Positions 36,050 through 45,504 of a DNA stretch of 64,000 nucleotides are shown in pieces. The position numbers and the translations under genes are program-made. The notes under the pieces were generated by a model. It ran no database searches and had not been told where the DNA came from. It worked only from the letters and a program-made list of their open reading frames with translations. This stretch comes from Boseongicola sp. H5 (GTDB taxonomy: Bacteria > Pseudomonadota > Alphaproteobacteria > Rhodobacterales > Rhodobacteraceae), in NCBI GenBank assembly GCA_020622165.1, contig JACNMN010000002.1, positions 522,996 to 586,995 on the forward strand, read 5' to 3'. Numbering within the stretch: the first letter of the stretch is position 1; every line of letters starts with the position of its first letter.

Positions 36050-36529
36050 ATGTCCCAGCCCGGCTTTGAAACCCATGACCACGCAAGCTGCATCCGGGAC
36101 GCGATGCAGGCGGCGGAAAAGCGCTGCGCGGAGGAAAACCTGCGCCTGACGCCGGCCCGCCGGCGGGTTCTGGAACTGCTGCTGGAGGACCATCGCGCGC
36201 ATGGCGCCTATGATATCCTTGCCCGGCTTCAGGCCGAAGGGTTGGGCGCGCAGCCCCCCATCGCCTATCGCGCGCTGGATTTTCTGGTGAGCCATGGTTT
36301 CGCCCATCGCGTCGAACGCCTGAACGCCTATATCGCCTGCACCCATCCGGGCGGCGCGCATCGTCCGACCTTTCTGATCTGCCGCAAATGCGAATCCGTC
36401 GCCGAAGCCGGGGCACGACCGGTGGAGCGATCGCTGGATCAGGAGGCCGAGGCCATGGGGTTTGCCATGGAACATGCCGTGGTCGAGTTGGAGGGGCTTT
36501 GCCCCGCCTGCGCAGAGGCGGAAAGATGA
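36050..36529 (+). CDS. zur: Zinc uptake regulator Zur (Fur family)
   Basis: 159 residues: N-terminal winged helix (LRLTPARRRVLELLLEDHRAHGAYDIL) and a C-terminal metal/dimerisation domain with the structural Cys pairs LICRKCESV and LCPACAEAE. His residues around CTHPGGAHRP fit the regulatory zinc site. Zinc-loaded Zur represses zinc importers. The gene overlaps znuC by 4 bp, so the regulator is made with the importer it controls. Confidence 0.93.
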   Translation: MSQPGFETHDHASCIRDAMQAAEKRCAEENLRLTPARRRVLELLLEDHRAHGAYDILARLQAEGLGAQPPIAYRALDFLVSHGFAHRVERLNAYIACTHPGGAHRPTFLICRKCESVAEAGARPVERSLDQEAEAMGFAMEHAVVELEGLCPACAEAER

Positions 36530-37275
36530 GCCTGATCGAAACCCGGGATCTGGCCCTGCGCCTGGGGCGGGAAACCGTGCTCCGGGATGTCGATTTCGCC
36601 ATCGAACCGGGCGAAATCGTGACCATCGTCGGGCCCAACGGTTCGGGCAAGTCGAGCTTCCTGAAAGCGCTGATCGGCGTCCTGGAGCCGAGCGCAGGCA
36701 GTATCCACCGCGCGCCCAGGCTGAAAATCGGGTATGTGCCGCAGCAATTGCACATCGACCGGACCCTGCCGCTGACCGTGGCGCGGTTTCTGTCGCTGCC
36801 GCAACGCCAGACCCGGAAGGCGATGTGTGCAGCACTTGAAGAGGCCGGGGCCGCCGATCTGCTCTCCCGTCAGATGACCGATCTGTCCGGCGGCCAGCGT
36901 CAGCGGGTTCTTCTGGCCCGCGCCTTGCTGAACCACCCCGATCTCCTGATCCTCGACGAGGCAACCCAGGGCCTTGATCAGCCCGGCTCCGCCGCGTTCT
37001 ACCGGCTGATCGAACAGGTCCGCCGCGACCTGGGCTGCGCTGTGCTGATGGTCAGCCACGAGCTTCATGTCGTAATGAGCGCCTCTGATCGGGTGATCTG
37101 TCTGAACGGGCATATCTGTTGCGAAGGCAAGCCCGAAATCGTGGCCTCCGCACCGGCCTATCGGGCGCTGTTCGGCACCGGGACGCAAGGCGCGCTTGCC
37201 CTTTACAGGCACGAACACAGTCACAGCCACGACCATGCACATGATCACGACCACGCCCATGAGGTTGCAGAGTGA
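36526..37275 (+). CDS. znuC: Zinc ABC transporter ATP-binding protein ZnuC
   Basis: 249 residues with Walker A (GPNGSGKSS), Q-loop (GYVPQQ), signature LSGGQRQR and Walker B (LLILDEATQGLD). The last 20 residues are a His/Asp tail, HEHSHSHDHAHDHDHAH, which is present in some but not all ZnuC proteins and may bind zinc on the cytoplasmic side. It starts inside the zur stop (ATGA) and ends on the znuB start (TGATG). Confidence 0.94.
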   Translation: MSLIETRDLALRLGRETVLRDVDFAIEPGEIVTIVGPNGSGKSSFLKALIGVLEPSAGSIHRAPRLKIGYVPQQLHIDRTLPLTVARFLSLPQRQTRKAMCAALEEAGAADLLSRQMTDLSGGQRQRVLLARALLNHPDLLILDEATQGLDQPGSAAFYRLIEQVRRDLGCAVLMVSHELHVVMSASDRVICLNGHICCEGKPEIVASAPAYRALFGTGTQGALALYRHEHSHSHDHAHDHDHAHEVAE

Positions 37276-38066
37276 TGCTGGATGATTTCCTGATCCGCGC
37301 GGCATTGGCGGGCGTCGGCGTGGCCATCGCCGCGGCCCCCCTTGGCTGCTTCGTGGTCTGGCGGCGCATGGCCTATTTCGGCGATGCGACGGCCCATGCG
37401 GCATTGCTGGGCGTGGCGCTGAGCCTCAGTTTCTCGATCTCGATCTTCGCGGGCGTTCTGGCGGTGTGCCTGGCCATGGCGCTTGCGGTTTCCACATTGT
37501 CCGAACGTGGGTACGGCATCGACACGTTTCTGGGGGTTCTTGCGCATTCCGCACTGGCCTTCGGCCTTGTCGCCGTGTCGCTTCTGAGCGGGGTGCGGGT
37601 TGACCTGTCGGCCTATCTTTTCGGCGATATCCTTGCCGTGACCCGTGCCGATCTGGCCGTGATATGGGGCGGCGCGCTGGCGGTTCTGATGCTGATCGGC
37701 TGGCGCTGGCAGCCACTGCTGACCGCAACGCTTTCCGCCGATCTGGCCAAGGCGGCGGGGGTCAACCCGCGGCGCGAACAGCTTGTCTTGACGCTTGCGC
37801 TGGCGGCGGTCGTGGCCGTGGCGATCAAGGTGGTCGGGGCGTTGCTGATCATCGCACTGATGCTGATCCCCGCCGCCGCGGCACGGCCTTTCAGCGGATC
37901 GCCGGAGGCGATGGCTCTGACCGCCGGCGGCATCGGCGCCGCGTCGGCGCTGGCCGGGCTGTGGGCGTCTTTCCAGTTCGACACCCCGACCGGACCCAGC
38001 ATCGTCTGCGCCGCCGCGCTGGTCTTCCTTGCCTCGACGCTGATCAGCCTGACGCGCCGGGCCTAA
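37275..38066 (+). CDS. znuB: Zinc ABC transporter permease ZnuB
   Basis: About 263 residues with seven or eight hydrophobic helices of the ABC-3 permease family (LGCFVVWRRMAYFGDATAHAALLGVAL near the N-terminus; VKVVGALLIIALMLIPAAAARPFS near the C-terminus). It completes the ZnuABC importer. GTG at 37272 is an alternative start one codon upstream. The stop TAA shares CTAA with the stop of the convergent creatininase-family gene. Confidence 0.94.
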   Translation: MLDDFLIRAALAGVGVAIAAAPLGCFVVWRRMAYFGDATAHAALLGVALSLSFSISIFAGVLAVCLAMALAVSTLSERGYGIDTFLGVLAHSALAFGLVAVSLLSGVRVDLSAYLFGDILAVTRADLAVIWGGALAVLMLIGWRWQPLLTATLSADLAKAAGVNPRREQLVLTLALAAVVAVAIKVVGALLIIALMLIPAAAARPFSGSPEAMALTAGGIGAASALAGLWASFQFDTPTGPSIVCAAALVFLASTLISLTRRA

Positions 38067-38863
38067 CCGCCGTGGTCGGGCGGGGTGACGCGGGCCAGAT
38101 CCTCGATCAGGGCGCAAAACCCCGCGATCTGGCCGGCCACGTCGGCCGCGCCAAGCGCTGCGGTGGCGCGGGAGGCGTCGCCCACGGTGCCCTTGGGGTT
38201 CAGGTCATGGGCGAGCCAGGCCATGTTCGCCTCCGCCATGTGATAGCCCAGCCTGGCCGATCCCTGCCGAAGCGCCGTCTGGGCGGAGCCGAAATCCTCC
38301 GCATGCTGCATCGCCACAAGATCGGGCCAGAGCGCAAGCATCATCGATGTTTCCGACAGCCCGCCATGGATATCCACCATCGGCCCGTCGGGATAGTCGT
38401 AAACCGACGCATCGCGCAACCGGGTCCAGGCGGTGGTGACGACGGCCATGCCATGGCTCTGGCGCAATTCGCGCGCCACGATCTCCATCGGGGGGACATT
38501 GCCGCCGTGACTGGTGATCAGGATCAGCTTGCGCACTCCCGCGCGCGCTACACTCGCTCCGATCTGAAGCCATGACTTGATCGCCACCTCCCAGTCCAGC
38601 GTCAGCGTGCCGGGAAAGGCAATGTGTTCGTTGGACTTGCAGATCTGCTGAACCGGCAGAAACGTGGCCGGGCTGTCTTCGGGCAGGGCGTCCGCCGCGC
38701 GCGCCACCATCGCCTCCGCGATCAGCGCATCCACCCCGACCGGCAGGTGCGGACCGTGCTGCTCGATGGCCGCGACGGGAAGGACGGCAATCCAGTCGCC
38801 CGTCCCTGCCGCCGCAAAGTCCCGCGTGGTCATCTCGCGCCAGAAGCGTTTGGGTCGGGTCAT
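38063..38863 (-). CDS. Creatininase-family amidohydrolase
   Basis: 266 residues with creatininase metal-binding motifs: LPVAAIEQHGPHLPVGVDALIAE, ITSHGGNVPPM, and DIHGGLSETSMML. Related members act on creatinine or on formamidopyrimidine and mycofactocin substrates, so the substrate here is open. ATG at 38863 is preceded by CGGAGA and gives MTRPKRFWREMT; longer readings run into non-conserved sequence. It is encoded leftward next to a DUF849 gene. Confidence 0.85.
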   Translation of the reverse strand: MTRPKRFWREMTTRDFAAAGTGDWIAVLPVAAIEQHGPHLPVGVDALIAEAMVARAADALPEDSPATFLPVQQICKSNEHIAFPGTLTLDWEVAIKSWLQIGASVARAGVRKLILITSHGGNVPPMEIVARELRQSHGMAVVTTAWTRLRDASVYDYPDGPMVDIHGGLSETSMMLALWPDLVAMQHAEDFGSAQTALRQGSARLGYHMAEANMAWLAHDLNPKGTVGDASRATAALGAADVAGQIAGFCALIEDLARVTPPDHGG

Positions 38864-39015
38864 GGGCGATCTCCGTTCGATCTTTGGCACATAGAAGCCA
38901 ATCCCTGCGCGCTTGTCCAAGGAAGAGGCCGCGATCGCCCGGAATTCGGGCAGAAACGGGATAGGCCCCGGCGCCCGCCCTGCCCCCGGCCCGCTCCCCC
39001 GACATGCAGCAGCAA

Positions 39016-39846
39016 TCAGGCCGGGCGCAGACCCAGGATTTTGCGGGCTTGGGACGGCGTGGCCACAGGACGGTCATGTTCTGCACAAATCTCGGCGACC
39101 CGTGTCACCAGCGCGGCGTTCGACGGGGCAAGCCTTTCGCGGTCCAGCCGCACATTGTCCTCCAGTCCCGTGCGCGCATGCCCGCCCGCAGCGACCGACC
39201 ATTCGTTGACCTCGATCTGGTGGCGCCCGATCCCGGCGGCGCACCACTCGCTGTCGGGAAGAAGTCGCGCCATCGTGCGCACATAATAATCGAAGACATC
39301 CCGGTCTGCGGGCATTGCGTTCTTCACGCCCATGACGAATTGCACATAGGCGGGCGCGGCAAGGCGACCGTCAGCCTGCATTTTCGCGGCCTGATGGATA
39401 TGGGACAGGTCGAAAGCCTCGATCTCCGGCTTGATCTGGTAGGTCAGCATTTCGGAGGCCAGCCAATCCACCAGATCGGGCGGATTTTCATAGACCCGCG
39501 TGGGGAAGTTGTTGGACCCGACCGAAAGCGACGCCATGTCCGGCCGCAGGGAGAGCATTCCGCCCCGCTCCTTGCCCGCGCCCGAGCGCCCGCCGGTGGA
39601 AAACTGAAGGATCATGCCGGGGCAATGCGCCTCCAGCCCCTCTTTCAGGCGCGCGAATTTCTCGGGGTCGGAACTGGGGGTTTCGTCGTCGTTGCGGACA
39701 TGGGCGTGACAGATGCTCGCGCCGGCCTCATAGGCCGCATGTGTGCTTTCCACCTGTTCGGACATGGTGATCGGCACGGCCGGATTGTCGGATTTGCGCG
39801 GCACCGATCCGGTAATCGCCACGCAGATGATACAAGGTTTGCTCAT
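39016..39846 (-). CDS. DUF849 beta-keto acid cleavage enzyme (BKACE)
   Basis: 276 residues of the BKACE family (first described as 3-keto-5-aminohexanoate cleavage enzyme), a zinc TIM barrel that condenses a beta-keto acid with acetyl-CoA and splits it. Seen: CVAITGSVPRKSDNPAVPIT, GASICHAHVRND (zinc His pair), VEVNEWSVAAGGHARTGLEDN-type ending. The exact keto acid is not readable. It starts 122 bases before the divergent tesB and could work with the beta-oxidation genes. Confidence 0.88.
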   Translation of the reverse strand: MSKPCIICVAITGSVPRKSDNPAVPITMSEQVESTHAAYEAGASICHAHVRNDDETPSSDPEKFARLKEGLEAHCPGMILQFSTGGRSGAGKERGGMLSLRPDMASLSVGSNNFPTRVYENPPDLVDWLASEMLTYQIKPEIEAFDLSHIHQAAKMQADGRLAAPAYVQFVMGVKNAMPADRDVFDYYVRTMARLLPDSEWCAAGIGRHQIEVNEWSVAAGGHARTGLEDNVRLDRERLAPSNAALVTRVAEICAEHDRPVATPSQARKILGLRPA

Positions 39847-39968
39847 GGGGCCCCTCCTCTTTGGCGGCAGACTGCCCCCGATCGGCGCAGAAGCGCAAGG
39901 CGAAGGATTTGTGCCCTGCCCGTCAAAGGCGTAGAGACCGCGACAGGACCACGCCGAAGGACCCGCAC

Positions 39969-40838
39969 ATGACCGATCCCGTTGCCGCACTTCTCGATCT
40001 TCTGGATATCGAACCACTGGAGATGAACCTCTATCGCGGCAAGGGTTCGGGCGGCGAAACCTCCAAACGCATCTTCGGCGGGCAGGTTGTGGGGCAGGCT
40101 TTGTCGGCGGCCTATCACACCGTGGATGGCCGCCGCTGCCATTCGCTTCATGCCTATTTCATGCGCCCCGGCGATCCGTCGCGCCCGGTGATCTACGAGG
40201 TCGACCGCGCCCGCGATGGCGGCAGTTTCACCACCCGCCGGGTGATCGCGATCCAGAATGGACGGCAAATCCTGAACATGTCGGCCTCGTTTCATATCGA
40301 GGAGACGGGGTTTCACCATCAGCACCCGATGCCGGCGGCGCCCGACCCCGAAACCCTGCCGTCCCGCGCCGAGGCCAAGGCCGGTCTTGCGGCCCGCGCG
40401 CCCGCCGCGCGGCGCGACGATATCCTGCGGCCCTCTCCCATCGAGCTTCGGCCGACCGACGAATATAACCTGATGGCGCCCACGCCCGCCCCGGATGGCC
40501 ATGCCGTCTGGTTCCGGCTGACCCGCCCGGTGCCGGATGCGTCGGCATGGATGCAGCATTGCCTGCTCACCTATGCCAGCGATCTGCATCTTCTGGGCAC
40601 GGGGCTGCGGCCCCATGGCCAGAGCTGGTTCACCGGCGACATCATGACCGCCAGTCTGGATCACGCGGTGTGGTTCCACGCGCCCGTCGATTTCGGAGCC
40701 TGGCATCTTTACGTGATGGACAGCCCATGGACCGGCGGCGGACGCGGCGTGAACCGCGGGCTGATCTATGCCGCCGACGGAACGCTGGTCGCCTCCACCG
40801 CGCAGGAGGGGCTGATGAGGCCGCTTGCCCGCGCCTGA
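39969..40838 (+). CDS. tesB: Acyl-CoA thioesterase II (TesB)
   Basis: 289 residues as a double hot-dog protein. Conserved parts: [16 protein letters not shown] and [16 protein letters not shown] in the first half, [23 protein letters not shown] in the second, followed by [18 protein letters not shown]. The Asp in LDHAVWFH belongs to the catalytic triad. It hydrolyses acyl-CoAs and may release CoA during beta-oxidation overload. The ATG at 39969 gives the expected start [14 protein letters not shown]. Confidence 0.92.
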   Translation: MTDPVAALLDLLDIEPLEMNLYRGKGSGGETSKRIFGGQVVGQALSAAYHTVDGRRCHSLHAYFMRPGDPSRPVIYEVDRARDGGSFTTRRVIAIQNGRQILNMSASFHIEETGFHHQHPMPAAPDPETLPSRAEAKAGLAARAPAARRDDILRPSPIELRPTDEYNLMAPTPAPDGHAVWFRLTRPVPDASAWMQHCLLTYASDLHLLGTGLRPHGQSWFTGDIMTASLDHAVWFHAPVDFGAWHLYVMDSPWTGGGRGVNRGLIYAADGTLVASTAQEGLMRPLARA

Positions 40839-40922
40839 GAGCGGGGCGCGGCGGACCTGTCCGCATCAAGCACCCCGGAGCCCGTCCGCATCATGGCGCA
40901 CGCGGGGGAAACTGCCGGCCGA

Positions 40923-42125
40923 TCACACCCGTTCCAGCCCAACGGCGATACCTTGCCCCACGCCGATGCACATGGTCGCAAGCCCGTACCGGCCGCCACG
41001 CGCCTGCAATTCAAGCGCCGCGGTGCCGGCAATCCGGGCCCCCGACATGCCCAGAGGGTGGCCAAGGGCGATCGCCCCGCCATTGGGGTTCACGTGCACC
41101 GCGTCATCCGGCAGATCGAGCGCCCTGAGGACGGCCAGCCCCTGAGCGGCAAAGGCCTCGTTCAGCTCGATCACGTCGAAATCAGAAGGGGCAAGACCCA
41201 GACGCGCGCAAAGCCTTTGCGTCGCCGGCGCCGGCCCCATCCCCATGATCCGGGGCGGCACGCCCGCCGTAGCCCCGCCCATGATGCGCGCAACGGGCGT
41301 CATCCCATGTCGGCGGGCCGCCTCCTCCGACGCGATGATCAACGCGGCCGCGCCGTCATTGACGCCAGAGGCGTTGCCGGCAGTCACGCTGCCATCGGCC
41401 CGGAAGGGCGTGGGAAGGGCGGCCAGTTTCTCCGCCGTGGTGGCGCGCGGATGCTCGTCCCGGTCCACAACCACGGGAGCGCCCTTGCGCTGCGGGATCG
41501 TCACGGGCGTGATTTCCCGCGCCAGACGCCCGTTATCCTGCGCCGCCGCCGCCCTGATCTGGGAGCGAAGCGCGAATTCATCCTGATCGCTGCGGGCAAT
41601 GGCATAGTCGGCGGCCACGTTTTCGGCCGTCTCGGGCATGCTGTCGATCCCGTATTGCGCCTTGATCACGGGGTTGACGAAGCGCCAGCCGATTGTGGTG
41701 TCGTGGATCTCCGCCTTGCGCGAAAACGCGGTGTCGGCCTTGGGCATGACGAAAGGCGCGCGCGACATGCTTTCGACCCCGCCTGCGATCATCATCTCCG
41801 CCTCGCCCGCGCGGATCGCGCGCGCCGCCCCGATCACCGCATCCATCCCGGATCCGCATAACCGGTTGACGGTGACCCCCGGAACCTCCACCGGCAGCCC
41901 CGCCAGAAGCGTGCACATCCGCGCCACATTGCGGTTGTCTTCTCCGGCCTGATTGGCGCAGCCATAGATGACCTCGTCCACCGCCGCCCAGTCGACGCTC
42001 TCGTTCCGGGCCATCAGCGCGGCCAGCGGGACCGCACCGAGATCATCGGCTCTCACCCCGGAAAGGGCACCGCCGAACCGCCCGATGGGCGTGCGGATGT
42101 AATCGCAAATAAAGGCCTCTGGCAT
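40923..42125 (-). CDS. Thiolase (3-oxoadipyl-CoA / 3-oxopimeloyl-CoA type)
   Basis: 400 residues. Catalytic Cys90 ([13 protein letters not shown]), His in [16 protein letters not shown] and Cys in [10 protein letters not shown]. It resembles PcaF/PaaJ and the PimB thiolase, which cleave 3-oxo-dicarboxylyl-CoAs to acetyl-CoA and a shortened acid. The ATG at 42125 follows GAGGAGACC. It is divergent from the FadB-like gene across 127 bases, so the two are likely co-regulated. Confidence 0.9.
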   Translation of the reverse strand: MPEAFICDYIRTPIGRFGGALSGVRADDLGAVPLAALMARNESVDWAAVDEVIYGCANQAGEDNRNVARMCTLLAGLPVEVPGVTVNRLCGSGMDAVIGAARAIRAGEAEMMIAGGVESMSRAPFVMPKADTAFSRKAEIHDTTIGWRFVNPVIKAQYGIDSMPETAENVAADYAIARSDQDEFALRSQIRAAAAQDNGRLAREITPVTIPQRKGAPVVVDRDEHPRATTAEKLAALPTPFRADGSVTAGNASGVNDGAAALIIASEEAARRHGMTPVARIMGGATAGVPPRIMGMGPAPATQRLCARLGLAPSDFDVIELNEAFAAQGLAVLRALDLPDDAVHVNPNGGAIALGHPLGMSGARIAGTAALELQARGGRYGLATMCIGVGQGIAVGLERV

Positions 42126-42201
42126 CCCGGTCTCCTCGCTGTGACTGATCAATGTCCTAGATTGCGACCGGTGGGTTGGCAATTCTTTCCCGACCAAGCG
42201 G

Positions 42202-42229
42202 TTGACAATTGTATGTCCCGCAGGCGGGA
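42202..42229. promoter_or_regulatory. Divergent promoter elements, thiolase / FadB-like
   Basis: TTGACA at 42202-42207 (rightward -35 candidate) and an inverted repeat TCCCGC-AG-GCGGGA at 42216-42229 lie in the 127-base gap between the divergent thiolase and multifunctional enzyme genes. The repeat could be the binding site of a TetR-type or other regulator encoded elsewhere. The rightward -10 is not clear. Confidence 0.35.
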
Positions 42230-42252
42230 TGGCGCGCAAAAGGGAGGGCGAC

Positions 42253-44319
42253 ATGAACGATGTGGTGCATCTGGAGCGGGTCGGCGCGACCGGATTGATC
42301 GGGTTGAACAACCCGCCCGTAAACGCCGCCAGCCACGCGCTGCGGCAGGCGATACTGGAGGCGGTGGAGGCGCTTGAGGCCGACCCGAAGATCGACGTCA
42401 TCGCGCTTTACGGCAAGGGCCGCAGCTTCATCGCGGGCGCCGATATCCGCGAGTTCGGAAAGCCGCCGAAAGACCCCTGGCTGCCCGCGCTCTGCAACCG
42501 GCTGGAGGCCTGCGCCAAGCCGGTCATCTCGGTCCTCCACGGCGCGGCGTTGGGGGGCGGCCTGGAGGTTGCGCTTGCCACCCATGCGCGCATCGCGGTC
42601 CCCGGCGTCGCCATCGGCCTGCCAGAGGTAACCCTCGGCATCATCCCCGGTGCGGGCGGCACCCAACGGACCCCCCGCCTGACGGGGATAGCCGCCGCGC
42701 TGGACCTGATCACCACGGGCCGCCATGTCGACGCGGAGCAGGCGCTGGCTCTGGGGCTGGTCGATCGCGTCGTCACGGGCGATCCGCGCGATCTGGCCTT
42801 GCAAGCGGCCGGCGACATGCGCCGCGGCGACCTGCCGACACGGCGCACGGGCGATCTGGACACGAAACCCGATGACGCCGCCCTCGCCAAGACGGCGGCC
42901 GAGCTGCGCAAGACCAGGGCCCATCTCTTTTCGCCGCATCGCTGCGTCGAGGCGGTGGCGGCCAGCACACTGCCTTTGCCGGAGGGCCTTGCGCGGGAAC
43001 GCGCGCTCTTTCAGGACTGCCTCGACAGCCCGCAACGCGCCGGACTTATCCATGCCTTCTTCGCGGAACGCGCGGTCGCCAAGATCCCAGAAGCAGCGGC
43101 CCGGCCGCGTGATATCGGGCGCATCGGCGTGATCGGAGCGGGCACCATGGGCTCGGGCATCGCAACCGCATGCCTGCTGGCCGGATTTCCGGTCACGCTT
43201 GTGGAAAAGAATGCGGACGCCCTGGGAAGGGGGCAATCGGCGATCGTCGGCAATCTGGACGGCGCGGTCAGGCGCGGCAAGCTCACATCCGAAAAACGCG
43301 ACACCCTTGACCTGATCGCCAGCACAGACATGGCCCGGCTTGATGGCGTCGATCTGGTCATCGAAGCGGCCTTCGAGGATATGGAGGTCAAGAAGCAGAT
43401 CATCGAACAGGTGGAGAAGATCTGCCCCGGCGCGATCCTTGCGACCAACACCTCCTATCTGGATCTGAACGACATCGCCGCGACCGCCGCATCGCCGGGA
43501 GATGTGATCGGCCTGCATTTCTTCTCCCCCGCCCACGTGATGAGGCTGCTGGAGGTCGTGGTTGGCGATGCGACCCGGCCGGAGGTCGTGGCGACCGGTT
43601 TCGCATTGGCCAAACGGCTCCGCAAGATCGCGGTGCGCGCGGGCGTCTGCGACGGGTTCATCGGCAACCGGATCATGAACCACTATCGCAAGGCGGCCGA
43701 TCACCTGATGCTGGACGGCGCAAGCCCCGAGCAGATCGACGCCGCGATCCGCGGTTTCGGGTTTGCCATGGGCCCGTTCGAGATGTCCGATCTGGCAGGT
43801 CTCGACATCGGCCATGCCAATCGCAGGCGGCTGGACGCCACCCGCCCCGAGGCCGAACGCTACGTGGCGGTCGCCGACCGGCTGGTCGAGGCCGGCTGGC
43901 TGGGGCGAAAGACGGGCAAGGGGTTCTACCTTCATGGCGCGGACACCGGCCCGAACCCGGATATCGCACCGATCATCGAGGCGGAGCGCGCCCGCCACGG
44001 GGTCAGCCCGCGACCGTTCACCGACGAGGACATCGTGGCGCGCTACATGACGGCAATGATCTCGGAGGCCGCGCGCGTTTACGACGAAGGTATTGCGCTC
44101 AGGCCGATCGACGTGGATGCGGTTCTGCTCTTCGGCTACGGCTTTCCGCGACACCATGGTGGCCCGCTGCACCACGCCGACACGCTTGGCGCCGCCCGGC
44201 TGGTGGAGCGGATCGAAACCTACGCAACGGAAGACGCGCATTTCTGGCAGGTTCCCGCTATCCTGCGGCGCATGGCGGCCGAGGAGACCACCTTCGCCGA
44301 TCTGAACCGGGAGGGATAA
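42253..44319 (+). CDS. Bifunctional enoyl-CoA hydratase / 3-hydroxyacyl-CoA dehydrogenase (FadB/PimF-like)
   Basis: 688 residues: an N-terminal crotonase domain (about 1-190: SFIAGADIREFG, HGAALGGGLEVALATH) and two C-terminal HAD domains (about 290-680: IGVIGAGTMGSGIATAC for NAD, GLHFFSPAHVMRLLEVV for the catalytic His). It performs the hydratase and dehydrogenase steps of beta-oxidation. The order with the following ACAD pair matches the pimFABCD operon of Rhodopseudomonas for pimelate. GGGAGG precedes the ATG. Confidence 0.92.
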   Translation: MNDVVHLERVGATGLIGLNNPPVNAASHALRQAILEAVEALEADPKIDVIALYGKGRSFIAGADIREFGKPPKDPWLPALCNRLEACAKPVISVLHGAALGGGLEVALATHARIAVPGVAIGLPEVTLGIIPGAGGTQRTPRLTGIAAALDLITTGRHVDAEQALALGLVDRVVTGDPRDLALQAAGDMRRGDLPTRRTGDLDTKPDDAALAKTAAELRKTRAHLFSPHRCVEAVAASTLPLPEGLARERALFQDCLDSPQRAGLIHAFFAERAVAKIPEAAARPRDIGRIGVIGAGTMGSGIATACLLAGFPVTLVEKNADALGRGQSAIVGNLDGAVRRGKLTSEKRDTLDLIASTDMARLDGVDLVIEAAFEDMEVKKQIIEQVEKICPGAILATNTSYLDLNDIAATAASPGDVIGLHFFSPAHVMRLLEVVVGDATRPEVVATGFALAKRLRKIAVRAGVCDGFIGNRIMNHYRKAADHLMLDGASPEQIDAAIRGFGFAMGPFEMSDLAGLDIGHANRRRLDATRPEAERYVAVADRLVEAGWLGRKTGKGFYLHGADTGPNPDIAPIIEAERARHGVSPRPFTDEDIVARYMTAMISEAARVYDEGIALRPIDVDAVLLFGYGFPRHHGGPLHHADTLGAARLVERIETYATEDAHFWQVPAILRRMAAEETTFADLNREG

Positions 44320-45504
44320 ATGGACCTGACCTATTCACCCGAGGAACAGGCGTTCGAGGCCGAGGTTCGGGCCTTTCTGAACGCGGAATTACCCGCGGAA
44401 CTGGCCGAGAAGGTGCGCAAGCGCCGTGAACTGACCAAAGACGACATGAACCGCTGGCACGCGATCCTGAACGCCAAAGGCTGGCTTGCCGGGACATGGC
44501 CGGTGGAGGCGGGCGGCACCGGATGGTCGGCCGTCCAGCAGCATATCTTCGAGGAGGAATGCTGTCGCGCCAATGCGCCGCGGATCGTGCCGTTCGGGCT
44601 GAAGATGCTGGGGCCCGTCCTGCTCAAGTTCGGAACCAAGGCGCAGCAGGAGGAATACCTGCCGCGCATCCTCGACGGGCGCGACTGGTGGTGTCAGGGC
44701 TATTCCGAACCCGGCGCCGGCAGCGATCTGGCCTCGCTCAAGACGCGCGCCGTCCGCGACGGGGACGACTACATCATCAATGGCCAGAAGACCTGGACCA
44801 CACTTGGCCAGCACGCCAATCGCATCTTCTGTCTGGTGCGCACGAAAACCGACGGCAAACCGCAGGAGGGCATCAGTTTCGTGCTGGTGGATCTCGATAC
44901 GCCGGGGATCGAGATGCGTCCGATCCGCCTGATCGAAGGCGGATACGAGGTCAACGAGGTCTTTTTCACCGATGTGCGTGTACCGGTTTCAAATCTGGTG
45001 GGCGAAGAGAACATGGGCTGGACCATCGCCAAGTATCTGCTGCTGCATGAGCGCACGAATATCGCCGGCGTCGGGTTTTCGATCGAAGCGCTGGAACAGC
45101 TGAAATCGCTGGCCACACAGGTCAGACGCGGCGGCAAACGCCTGATCGACACACCGCTTTTCGCGGCCAGGCTGGCCGAGGTTGAGATCGATCTCGAAGC
45201 GATGAGGCTCACCAATCTCCGCATGTTGGCCGACGCCCAGAAAAAGGGCGCGCCGGGGCCCGAGACCTCGATGCTCAAGATCAAGGGCACGGTCATCCGG
45301 CAGGCGATCAACGATCTCGCCCGCCGGGCACTCGGCCCCGCCGCGGCACCCTTCCCGTCGGAGGCGCTGGACGGCAACGCGGCCCTCGTGCCCGAAGACC
45401 ATGCCGCGAACGCGGCCAGCTATTTCAACAATCGCAAGATTTCGATCTATGGCGGGTCGAACGAGATCCAGAAGAACATTCTGGCCAAGGGGATACTGGG
45501 CTGA
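44320..45504 (+). CDS. Acyl-CoA dehydrogenase, large subunit (PimC-like)
   Basis: 394 residues of the ACAD fold: GWLAGTWPVEAGGTGWSAVQQ, WCQGYSEPGAGSDLASLKTRA (FAD/substrate loop), GQKTWTTLGQHA and the end SIYGGSNEIQKNILAKGILG. It begins directly at the stop of the FadB-like gene and its stop is overlapped by one base (TGATGG) by the next ACAD gene. Paired ACADs of about 394 and 358 residues are typical of pimeloyl-CoA dehydrogenase PimCD. Confidence 0.88.
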   Translation: MDLTYSPEEQAFEAEVRAFLNAELPAELAEKVRKRRELTKDDMNRWHAILNAKGWLAGTWPVEAGGTGWSAVQQHIFEEECCRANAPRIVPFGLKMLGPVLLKFGTKAQQEEYLPRILDGRDWWCQGYSEPGAGSDLASLKTRAVRDGDDYIINGQKTWTTLGQHANRIFCLVRTKTDGKPQEGISFVLVDLDTPGIEMRPIRLIEGGYEVNEVFFTDVRVPVSNLVGEENMGWTIAKYLLLHERTNIAGVGFSIEALEQLKSLATQVRRGGKRLIDTPLFAARLAEVEIDLEAMRLTNLRMLADAQKKGAPGPETSMLKIKGTVIRQAINDLARRALGPAAAPFPSEALDGNAALVPEDHAANAASYFNNRKISIYGGSNEIQKNILAKGILG

